From NCBI GenBank assembly GCA_030151635.1, contig JASLDF010000044.1:1-5669 (forward strand): a DNA stretch of 5,669 nt, read 5' to 3'. A program made the position numbers and the translations under genes. Below the pieces are notes generated by a model. It had not been told where the DNA came from, made no database searches, and saw only the letters and a list, made by a program, of their open reading frames with translations. This document shows, one piece after another, positions 1-5,669 of this stretch (positions within the stretch are counted from its first letter, which is position 1; every line of letters starts with the position of its first letter). Origin of the DNA: Bacteroides sp. (lineage in GTDB: Bacteria > Bacteroidota > Bacteroidia > Bacteroidales > Bacteroidaceae).

Positions 1-647
1 TCAATGAAGTATTTCAAGTTCTCAAAGATGTATTCCTGTGGGAAATAACGGACACCTTTCTCCAACGACGACAAACAGTATTGGCATTGATAAGGGCAGC
101 CCCTAGATGTTTCAAAGTAGACTACTCGATGTTTTAATGCCTCTTTGTCCTCGGGAAGCTGATAAGGAGAATCCAATTTAACCAACTCGTTAATGTCAGC
201 TTGTACAATGGTGCGATTGATGTGCCCTTTGTAAGAAATCCCAGGAATATCTACTTCACGTTGTCCCGTTTCTAATGCATGAAAGAGTTCGCCAGTTACA
301 AATTCTCCTTCGCCACCAATTAAATAATCAATGTCCCATGCATTTATAAAATGATCTGGTTCATACATCACTTCTGGTCCACCCACAAATAGAATTATTT
401 CAGGTTTCAATTTTCGCAGTTTCTGGATAAGCTTTTCTATTTGCTTTACATTCCAGATGTACACACTTAAACCCAGCACGTCGCAGTTGGTATCAATTAG
501 TTTTTGCGCAACAGTATCTAAATCTTCTTTCATGACAAACTCTATAAAAGAAATATCGAACTGTTCTTTATTCGCAACATATAGCCATCTTAGTGCTAAA
601 GAAGTATGAATATATTTTGCATTTAGGGTAGAGAGAACTATTTTCAT
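1..647 (-). CDS. B12-binding-domain radical SAM protein (DUF4080-like), 3' end outside window
   Basis: This is the N-terminal 215 residues of an ORF that stays open to the left edge. It reads from the ATG at 647-645 (MKIVLSTLNAKYIHTSLALR). Residues 1-150 look like a cobalamin-binding-type Rossmann domain, with VLGLSVYIWN (57-66), FVGGPEV (87-93) and LIGGEGE (109-115). The radical SAM domain begins near 175, and its [4Fe-4S] cysteines are visible in ETSRGCPYQCQYC as Cys184, Cys188 and Cys191 (CX3CX2C). The family cleaves S-adenosylmethionine to start radical chemistry, and B12-domain members are often methyltransferases or modify natural products or cofactors; the substrate here is unknown. 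The LNAKYIHTSLALR opening resembles DUF4080 proteins, but the C-terminal part needed to confirm this is missing. No DxHxxG cobalamin lower-ligand motif is visible. The gene is divergent from the DUF2461 gene and is probably cytoplasmic. The radical SAM assignment is firm and the subfamily tentative. Confidence 0.9.
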   Translation of the reverse strand, partial: MKIVLSTLNAKYIHTSLALRWLYVANKEQFDISFIEFVMKEDLDTVAQKLIDTNCDVLGLSVYIWNVKQIEKLIQKLRKLKPEIILFVGGPEVMYEPDHFINAWDIDYLIGGEGEFVTGELFHALETGQREVDIPGISYKGHINRTIVQADINELVKLDSPYQLPEDKEALKHRVVYFETSRGCPYQCQYCLSSLEKGVRYFPQEYIFENLKYFI

Positions 648-714
648 ACCGCAAAAGTAAATATTTAAAGCTAAATAGTCTAAATTAGTACTTAATAAAA
701 AAGTTCAACATAAT
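648..714. other. Divergent intergenic region, AT-rich
   Basis: These 67 bases separate the leftward radical SAM gene from the rightward DUF2461 gene and must hold the promoter of the former and probably of the latter. The leftward -7 box is at 652-659. No convincing TAnnTTTG box is visible on the plus strand, so the rightward promoter cannot be placed. The leader before the ATG at 715 is A-rich (AATAAAAAAG at 694-703) with no clear Shine-Dalgarno sequence, which is common in this phylum. A short palindrome TAAATATTTA (658-667) overlaps the edge of the -7 box but is not significant in such AT-rich DNA. Confidence 0.6.
652..659 (-). promoter_or_regulatory. Bacteroidota-type -7 box (TACTTTTG) of the radical SAM gene
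   Basis: Read on the minus strand, positions 659-652 are TACTTTTG, a full match to the Bacteroidota housekeeping sigma -7 consensus TAnnTTTG. The box lies only 4 bases before the ATG at 647-645, so the expected transcription start would fall at or within a few bases of the start codon, leaving a very short or absent leader. A canonical -33 TTG is not present at the usual distance; the nearest candidate is a weak TTTAG (684-680 on the minus strand). The assignment rests on the consensus match and position alone. Confidence 0.55.
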
Positions 715-1377
715 ATGGATATCCAACGCATCTACACATTTTTGGGCAACCTTGCTCAAAACAATACGAAGGAGTGGTTTGACGATAATAGGGAGGAATA
801 TCAGGAAGTTAAAAAGATTTTTGAAGCATTTGTACAATCTTTAATTAATCGAATAGCTCTGGTTGACCCTTCTGTTATGGCACTAAGACCGAAAGATTGT
901 ACGTATCGAATTTATCGAGATGTACGTTTTTCTCCCGATAAAACTCCTTATAAAACACACATGGGTGCTTACATCAATCCAAAAGGAAAGAAATCGCCAC
1001 TGTTTGGATATTATATTCACCTTGAACCTGGTAATTCGTTGGTTGGAGGTGGAAGCATCTGTTTGCCTACAAAATTGCTGACTCAAATTCGTGAAAATAT
1101 TTACAATCGTGTGCACGAATACATATCTATTGTGGAAAACCCCGACTTTAAAAAGTTCTTTCCGATTGTGGGTGAAGACTTCTTGAAAACTGCACCAAAA
1201 GGTTTTTCAAAAGACTACGAGTATATTGATTATCTAAGATGTAAGGAGTATATTTGTTCATATCGAGTTGATGACTCTTATTTTACTTCGGGAGGTTATA
1301 TTGACCAAATCGGAGAACCTTTACAAGAACTTAAACACTTAGCTGAATTTATCAATTCTGCTTTAGACGGAGAATAA
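715..1377 (+). CDS. DUF2461 family protein (TIGR02453-like)
   Basis: The 220-residue product matches the DUF2461 family in length and motifs. The start has the FLxxLxxNNxKEWFDxNRxxY pattern (residues 9-29), the centre has YRIYRDVRFSPDKTPYKTHM (residues 64-83), and GYYIHLEPG followed by a GGG run lies near 98-113. The Arg/Asp/Lys-rich RDVRFSPDKTPYK block and the YIHLEP block are the family's most conserved parts, which hints at a binding or catalytic pocket, but no biochemical function is established that I know of. There is no signal peptide or membrane segment, so it should be cytoplasmic. The ATG at 715 fits the usual family N-terminus exactly. It is the first gene of a probable operon, since its stop lies 4 bases before glgB. 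The family call is confident; the function is unknown. Confidence 0.9.
   Translation: MDIQRIYTFLGNLAQNNTKEWFDDNREEYQEVKKIFEAFVQSLINRIALVDPSVMALRPKDCTYRIYRDVRFSPDKTPYKTHMGAYINPKGKKSPLFGYYIHLEPGNSLVGGGSICLPTKLLTQIRENIYNRVHEYISIVENPDFKKFFPIVGEDFLKTAPKGFSKDYEYIDYLRCKEYICSYRVDDSYFTSGGYIDQIGEPLQELKHLAEFINSALDGE
1369..1373 (+). promoter_or_regulatory. Shine-Dalgarno-like site (GGAGA) of glgB
   Basis: GGAGA lies inside the last codons of the DUF2461 gene, 8 bases before the glgB ATG at 1382. It is the only clearly purine-rich SD-like site at a gene start in the window. With the 4-base intergenic gap it supports this start and suggests translation of glgB from the same transcript as the upstream gene. 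It may be coincidental, because Bacteroidota depend little on SD pairing. Confidence 0.4.
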
Positions 1378-1381
1378 CAAA

Positions 1382-3412
1382 ATGAAGAAAACGACTAAAC
1401 AATTCCTACCCATTGTTCAAAATGATCCATGGTTAGAACCATTTAATCTTGCGATTGAGGGTAGGCATCAGGCAGTAGCCCAGAAAGAAAAAGAACTTAC
1501 CGATGGAGGTAAAAAGTCGTTGTACGACTTTGCATCTGGACATCTATTCTTTGGTCTTCATCAGACTAAAAATGGGTTTGTTTTTAGAGAGTGGGCACCC
1601 AATGCTACTGCTATATACTTAGTTGGGACATTTTCCGACTGGCAAGAGTTAGATGCTTATAAGTTAAAAGAAACTGATGGTGGTGTGTGGGAAATAAATT
1701 TAACACCAAGTCAGTTGCGACATACAGATTTATATCGTTTAAAAGTTTATTGGAATGGGGGCGAAGGTGACCGTATTCCTGCATGGGCCACACGAGTAGT
1801 TCAAGATAACCATACACATATATTTAATGCACAGGCTTGGTTTCCTGAGAATCCGTATCAGTTTAAAAAGAAGAGTTTTAAACCGAATACAGACCCGCTT
1901 AAAATTTACGAATGCCACATTGGTATGGCTCAAGAAGAGGAAAAAGTGGGTTCGTTCGATGAGTTTAGAATAAAAATATTACCTCGAATTGCTTCGTTGG
2001 GCTACAATTGCATCCAATTGATGGCCATTCAAGAGCATCCATATTATGGTAGCTTCGGTTATCATGTGTCAAGTTTCTTTGCTGTTTCTTCTCGTTTTGG
2101 AACACCCGAAGAGTTGAAAACTTTAATTGATGCCGCTCACGAGTTGGGTATAGCAGTAATTATGGATTTGGTACATTCTCATGCGGTTAAGAATGAAGTT
2201 GAAGGATTGGGTAACTTTGCAGGTGATCCGAACCAATATTTTTATCCATCGCCACGCCGAGAACACCAACAGTGGGACTCCCTATGTTTTGATTATGGGA
2301 AAAATGAAGTTATTCATTTCTTACTGTCAAACTGTAAATATTGGATTGAAGAGTTTAAGTTTGATGGTTTCCGTTTCGACGGTGTAACGTCAATGTTGTA
2401 TTACAGTCATGGTTTAGGCGAGTCTTTTACAGACTATGAAGGGTATTATAATGGTCGTCAAGATGACAATGCTATTACCTATTTAACTTTGGCAAATACA
2501 TTGATCCATGAAGTGAATGAAAATGCAATCTCCATTGCCGAAGAGGTTTCGGGTATGCCAGGATTGGCGCTACCTTATAAAGATGGTGGCTATGGCTTTG
2601 ACTATCGTTTGGCTATGAATATCCCCGATTATTGGATTAAAATGATTAAAGAGCACATCGACGAGGATTGGAAACCATCTTCTATTTTGTGGGAAGTAAC
2701 GAATCGTCGAAAAGAAGAGAAAACCATTTCTTATGCCGAAAGCCATGACCAAGCTATGGTAGGAGATAAAACGATTATATTCCGATTAATTGATGCCGAC
2801 ATGTATTGGCACATGAAGATAGGAGATGAAAATTATCGTGTGCACCGAGGTATTGCCATGCATAAAATAATTCGATTGATTACGGCTTCGACCATTAATG
2901 GGGGCTATTTAAATTTCATGGGTAATGAATTTGGACACCCTGAATGGATTGATTTCCCTCGAGAAGGGAATGGATGGTCTCATCAATATGCAAGAAGACA
3001 ATGGAGTTTAGTAGATAATAAAGCTCTTAATTTTCATTATTTAGCTGACTTTGACCGTGCGATGTTGTCGTTAATCAGTTCAACCAAAAAGTATGAAGAG
3101 TTACCTGTTGTAGAGGTATGGCACAATGATGGGGATCAAATTTTGGCCTATCAACGTGGGGAGTACTTGTTTGTATTTAATTTTAGTCCTTCTAAATCGT
3201 TTACCGATTATGGCTTCTTGGTACCAATCGGTTCGTATGAAGTGGTTTTAAATTCGGATAACAAAGCTTTTGGAGGTTTTGGTTTTATAGACGAATCGGT
3301 GGTTCATTGGACTAACAGTGATCCGTTATATAAAAAGGATAAAAAAGGGTGGTTGAAACTTTATTTACCAGCCCGTACTGCACAAGTGTTTAAGTATAAA
3401 AAGAAACAATAA
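1382..3412 (+). CDS. glgB: 1,4-alpha-glucan (glycogen) branching enzyme, GH13 subfamily 8 type
   Basis: The 676-residue product cuts alpha-1,4-glucan chains and rejoins them through alpha-1,6 links, creating branch points in glycogen (EC 2.4.1.18) in the cytoplasm. An N-terminal helical segment (about 1-55) precedes a CBM48-like module (about 57-150, FREWAPNATAIYLVGTFSDW). The catalytic barrel covers about 170-560 and a C-terminal beta domain about 575-676. The GH13 regions are intact: MDLVHSH (261-267); GFRFDGVTSM with nucleophile Asp333; IAEEVSGMPG with likely acid/base Glu387; and AESHDQ with Asp456. The phrases FRFDGVTSMLYY, EEVSGMPG and AESHDQAMVGDKT are those of eukaryote-like GH13_8 enzymes such as human GBE1, rather than E. 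coli-type GH13_9 GlgB. Length is normal for Bacteroidota homologues and no frameshift is seen. It sits 4 bases after the DUF2461 gene and 28 bases before the GH31 gene. The identification is secure. Confidence 0.97.
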   Translation: MKKTTKQFLPIVQNDPWLEPFNLAIEGRHQAVAQKEKELTDGGKKSLYDFASGHLFFGLHQTKNGFVFREWAPNATAIYLVGTFSDWQELDAYKLKETDGGVWEINLTPSQLRHTDLYRLKVYWNGGEGDRIPAWATRVVQDNHTHIFNAQAWFPENPYQFKKKSFKPNTDPLKIYECHIGMAQEEEKVGSFDEFRIKILPRIASLGYNCIQLMAIQEHPYYGSFGYHVSSFFAVSSRFGTPEELKTLIDAAHELGIAVIMDLVHSHAVKNEVEGLGNFAGDPNQYFYPSPRREHQQWDSLCFDYGKNEVIHFLLSNCKYWIEEFKFDGFRFDGVTSMLYYSHGLGESFTDYEGYYNGRQDDNAITYLTLANTLIHEVNENAISIAEEVSGMPGLALPYKDGGYGFDYRLAMNIPDYWIKMIKEHIDEDWKPSSILWEVTNRRKEEKTISYAESHDQAMVGDKTIIFRLIDADMYWHMKIGDENYRVHRGIAMHKIIRLITASTINGGYLNFMGNEFGHPEWIDFPREGNGWSHQYARRQWSLVDNKALNFHYLADFDRAMLSLISSTKKYEELPVVEVWHNDGDQILAYQRGEYLFVFNFSPSKSFTDYGFLVPIGSYEVVLNSDNKAFGGFGFIDESVVHWTNSDPLYKKDKKGWLKLYLPARTAQVFKYKKKQ

Positions 3413-3440
3413 AACAGTAATATAAAATAAAAAAACGCGA

Positions 3441-3509
3441 ATGAGGTTTACGAAAAAAATCCTGAGCAGTGTAATGCTGTTCACTTTTTTTGCTTTAGGA
3501 GCAAATGCT
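3441..3509 (+). other. Sec signal peptide of the GH31 enzyme (residues 1-23)
   Basis: The encoded segment has a basic n-region (MRFTKK), a hydrophobic h-region (ILSSVMLFTFFALG) and the AXA-type site Ala21-Asn22-Ala23 before Gln24. This predicts export by Sec and cleavage by signal peptidase I. No Cys lies at +1, so lipoprotein processing is not expected. The cleavage site was assigned by eye. Confidence 0.85.
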
Positions 3510-5036
3510 CAACATGTATCAAAAATTGTAAGTAAAAGTGGCGAACGCTGGTGGGGTTCGTTTGTAGCATTGGGTAGTCAAATGCCCTTTGAAGCCAATA
3601 CAGCTAAATATGATTTGGCGAGTCAGAACTTTAACAATCAGGTGGTTCCTTTAATGATGTCTTCTAGTGGAAGATATATTTGGTCGAACGACCCTTTTAA
3701 GTTCCAATTTGTGAATGACACCCTAATCATTGAGTCAGATTATGCTGAAGTAGCTGTTGTAAAGGCAGGTGATTCTCTTAAAGATGCCTATTTAGCAGCT
3801 TCGAAGAATCATTTTGCACCTTCTGGGCAGATTCCAGAGAAGTTGTTTTTCTCTAGGCCTCAATACAACACATGGATTGAGTTGATGTACAATCAGAATG
3901 AAACGGATATTTTGAATTATGCCAATCAAATTATAGAACATGGTTTTCCAACTGGTATTTTGATGGTCGATGACAATTGGCAAAAATATTACGGTAACTT
4001 CGAATTTAAAGCAGAGCGTTTTCAAGATCCGAAAGGGATGATTGATAAACTACATGCACAAGGTTTCAAAGTGATGTTGTGGGTGTGCCCTTTTGTATCG
4101 CCAGATAGCCCAGAATATCGTTTTTTAGCACAAAAGAATTATTTAATTAAAGATGCAAACACCAATCAACCCGCCATGATTCATTGGTGGAATGGAGTAA
4201 GTGCGAGTTATGATTTGACCAATCCGGATGCTGTTGCTTTCTTAAAGTCAGAATTGAATAAAGTCATGTCTGATTATGGTGTGGATGGCTTTAAGTTTGA
4301 TGCAGGTGATGTGGCTTATATGACTGGAAATTACTTATTCCACGATAAAGAGGCAACTACATCTGACTATTCTGAAGCTTGGTCTAAGCTGGCTTTGGAC
4401 TATCCATTCAATGAACTTCGTGCTTCTTGGAAAATGGGCGGACAGCCTTTGGTTCAACGTCTTGGCGACAAGGATTACTCTTGGCATGCAACGACATTAT
4501 TGGTGCCAGATATGATTGCTGCTGGTTTGTTAGGACACGCTTTTACTTGTCCTGATATGATTGGTGGAGGTCAATATGGTTCATTCTTGAATGTTAATCC
4601 TGATTCATTCAATCAAGAATTAATTGTACGCTCTTGTCAACTTCATGCTTTGATGCCAATGATGCAGTTTTCTGTTGCTCCTTGGAGAATTTTACACAAG
4701 AATTATTTGCAGATTTGCGTAGACTATGCGAATTTACACGATAGTTTTGGAGAATACATTTTAAGTGTGGCCGAAGAGTCTGCTAAAACAGGTGAGCCTA
4801 TTGTTCGAAACATGGAGTATGAATTCCCACACCAGGGTTACGATTTGGTCAAAGACCAATTTATGTTGGGTAAAGATTACCTTGTAGCTCCTATGGTTGA
4901 AAGTGGAGATCGCCGTTTGGTTAGACTTCCAAAAGGAACTTGGGTAGATGATTTAGGTAAAAAGCATCGTGGTCCTAAAGTCTTAAAGATTGCAGTTCCT
5001 ATTGAGCGTTTGCCTTACTACAAACGAGTGAAATAG
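3441..5036 (+). CDS. Secreted GH31 glycoside hydrolase, MYORG-like
   Basis: The 531-residue product starts with a Sec signal peptide: MRFTKK, a hydrophobic core (residues 7-20), then ANA/Q, predicting signal peptidase I cleavage after Ala23. There is no lipobox Cys, so it is probably periplasmic or secreted. A short N-terminal beta region (about 25-130) is followed by a GH31 barrel (about 140-440) and a small C-terminal beta part. GILMVDDNWQ (172-181) is the strand-3 signature, GFKFDAGD (283-290) holds the likely nucleophile Asp287, and RLGDKDYSW (340-348) the likely acid/base Asp343, aligned by its spacing to Trp348. PDMIGGG (371-377) is also typical. GH31 enzymes are retaining hydrolases of alpha-glucosides, alpha-xylosides, alpha-galactosides or sulfoquinovosides. 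WWNG...DLTNP...FKFDAG resembles human MYORG, an alpha-galactosidase, so alpha-glucosidase should not be assumed. It is compact for GH31 (often 650-900 residues). The ATG is chosen because it gives a complete signal peptide; the leader is A-rich. It follows glgB by 28 bases, probably in one operon. Confidence 0.92.
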   Translation: MRFTKKILSSVMLFTFFALGANAQHVSKIVSKSGERWWGSFVALGSQMPFEANTAKYDLASQNFNNQVVPLMMSSSGRYIWSNDPFKFQFVNDTLIIESDYAEVAVVKAGDSLKDAYLAASKNHFAPSGQIPEKLFFSRPQYNTWIELMYNQNETDILNYANQIIEHGFPTGILMVDDNWQKYYGNFEFKAERFQDPKGMIDKLHAQGFKVMLWVCPFVSPDSPEYRFLAQKNYLIKDANTNQPAMIHWWNGVSASYDLTNPDAVAFLKSELNKVMSDYGVDGFKFDAGDVAYMTGNYLFHDKEATTSDYSEAWSKLALDYPFNELRASWKMGGQPLVQRLGDKDYSWHATTLLVPDMIAAGLLGHAFTCPDMIGGGQYGSFLNVNPDSFNQELIVRSCQLHALMPMMQFSVAPWRILHKNYLQICVDYANLHDSFGEYILSVAEESAKTGEPIVRNMEYEFPHQGYDLVKDQFMLGKDYLVAPMVESGDRRLVRLPKGTWVDDLGKKHRGPKVLKIAVPIERLPYYKRVK

Positions 5037-5052
5037 TTATGTAGATTACACG

Positions 5053-5103
5053 ATATAGAACAAAGGTCGCTATCCGGATGGGGTAGCGACCTTTGTTCTA
5101 TAT
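5053..5103. terminator. Strong bidirectional hairpin terminator between convergent genes
   Basis: The arms 5053-5072 and 5084-5103 are perfectly complementary over 20 bp (core AAAGGTCGCTA / TAGCGACCTTT). In plus-strand RNA the stem can extend by U-G, C-G and C-G pairs, leaving a GGAUG loop (5076-5080). The 3' flank of the arm is U-rich on both strands (TTTGTTCTATAT), and on the plus strand TTTGGGG follows. It begins 16 bases after the GH31 stop and ends 17 bases before the stop of the convergent minus-strand gene, so it can end both transcripts. Confidence 0.85.
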
Positions 5104-5120
5104 TTGGGGTGTCGAAAGAC

Positions 5121-5666
5121 TTAAGCTATTTGCTCAACTCTTGATTTTTGGCACAGTGGATATTCATCTAGAAAGCTTTGAATTGAACCTTTCATCTCTT
5201 CATAAGAATCGCCATAATAGTATAGGGCTGTGTCATTAAGATTTTCATTGTAGCTGTACATTGCTCCTTTACCATCCAATAATTCATCTATTTTTTCAAT
5301 CACAACATTGATATCATAATTTTCATAAACCTCATCTGCCAATTCGGTTCCGTTCATATAGAGAACAAATCCTTCAAGTGTTCCAATGGGCTTTTTGAAA
5401 TCGGCAGAACGTAAAAAAGAGCCTTTTGGGATACCTATATTATTGCAGATTAGTTCTAGCTTTTCAAGGTTTTCTGGTGTATTCTCATTGATTGAGATTT
5501 CCACATCGCAATAGGCAACTTCTTTATTAGATCCGACAGATGTCCCTCCGCCAGTAGTTTCTCCTAAGCAAAACTCCTCAAGCATAGCATTGATGGGGTC
5601 TTCATAGATATCACCTCTGTCTAACGGACGAAGGCGTGCGTTAAGTTGTAAGGTTAAATTGTACAT
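5121..5666 (-). CDS. Conserved-looking protein of unknown function, 181 aa
   Basis: I cannot assign a function. The product is acidic and soluble, with no signal peptide or membrane segment. It begins MYNLTLQLNARLRPLDRGDIYEDP, then has the Gly-rich stretch GETTGGGTSVG (35-45), the strand YCDVEISI (52-59), a probable helix (64-78), a segment rich in Asp/Glu (about 108-135) and a C-terminal helix ending in YPLCQKSRVEQIA (169-181). The alternation of strands and helices suggests a compact alpha/beta fold with two similar halves. The combination RPxxRGxxxEDP, GGGT, YCDxEI and a PLCQxxRVxQI tail is one I associate from memory with a widespread uncharacterised bacterial family, but I cannot name it. 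The ATG is 3 bases from the window edge and the preceding codon (ATT) is not a stop, so the start could lie further upstream. The gene converges on the GH31 gene and shares its terminator. Confidence 0.8.
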   Translation of the reverse strand: MYNLTLQLNARLRPLDRGDIYEDPINAMLEEFCLGETTGGGTSVGSNKEVAYCDVEISINENTPENLEKLELICNNIGIPKGSFLRSADFKKPIGTLEGFVLYMNGTELADEVYENYDINVVIEKIDELLDGKGAMYSYNENLNDTALYYYGDSYEEMKGSIQSFLDEYPLCQKSRVEQIA

Positions 5667-5669
5667 AAT

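Noticed and set aside
671..685. Direct repeat CTAAAT (671-676 and 680-685) and palindrome TAAATATTTA (658-667) as possible operators
   Set aside because: Such short AT-only or near-AT repeats are expected by chance in this intergenic region, and nothing links them to a regulator.
883..1116. Minus-strand open frame inside the DUF2461 gene
   Set aside because: It is the antisense shadow of a confidently assigned gene; the translation shows no recognisable motif.
1611..1933. Two overlapping minus-strand open frames inside glgB
   Set aside because: Both are antisense to the CBM48 and early barrel region of an intact branching enzyme, and their translations look like noise.
2181..2387. Plus-strand out-of-frame ORF inside glgB
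   Set aside because: It overlaps the catalytic region containing Asp333 in another frame; the main frame is continuous and fully motif-bearing, so this is no frameshift remnant.
2570..2752. Minus-strand open frame inside glgB
   Set aside because: Antisense shadow without motifs.
3792..4025. Minus-strand open frame inside the GH31 gene
   Set aside because: Antisense shadow without motifs.
5053..5103. Inverted repeat as a mobile-element end, attachment site or riboswitch
   Set aside because: There is no transposase or integrase, no target duplication and no second copy in the window. Its position between two convergent stop codons fits a terminator.
1..5669. A new defence, mobile or other accessory system
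   Set aside because: The identifiable genes are chromosomal metabolic or conserved-unknown types, with no CRISPR array, toxin-antitoxin pair, phage gene or integration marker visible.

Overview
The window is 5.67 kb of AT-rich, densely coding bacterial DNA. It most likely comes from a member of the Bacteroidota, probably order Bacteroidales. The signs are a GH13_8-type (eukaryote-like) glycogen branching enzyme closely resembling those of Bacteroides relatives, a TAnnTTTG-type promoter box, A-rich leaders in place of strong Shine-Dalgarno sites for most genes, and a B12-binding radical SAM protein of a kind common in this phylum. The order is inferred from remembered protein resemblance, not from a search.

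Layout: the left end (1-647, minus strand) is the N-terminal part of a B12-binding-domain radical SAM protein that runs out of the window. A 67-base divergent intergenic region follows, with a good TAnnTTTG box for the leftward gene. Three plus-strand genes come next: a DUF2461-family protein (715-1377), the branching enzyme glgB (1382-3412, only 4 bases after the previous stop) and a secreted GH31 glycoside hydrolase (3441-5036, 28 bases after glgB). They look like one transcription unit that ends in a strong hairpin at 5053-5103 with 20-bp perfectly complementary arms. A convergent minus-strand gene for a 181-residue protein of unknown function (5121-5666) fills the right end, and the hairpin can terminate both sides.

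How the genes fit together: GlgB introduces alpha-1,6 branches into intracellular glycogen. The GH31 enzyme carries a Sec signal peptide and should act on an alpha-linked sugar in the periplasm or outside the cell. The pair therefore suggests a small alpha-glycan/alpha-glycoside unit, with uptake-side hydrolysis and storage-side branching, but nothing in the window shows that they share a substrate. The role of the DUF2461 protein is unknown. No mobile element, CRISPR array, tRNA, rRNA or riboswitch was seen. The window reads as an ordinary chromosomal region, and I did not find a clearly new system. The most worthwhile items are the MYORG-like character of the compact GH31 enzyme, the possibly leaderless radical SAM gene, and the DUF2461-glgB linkage.
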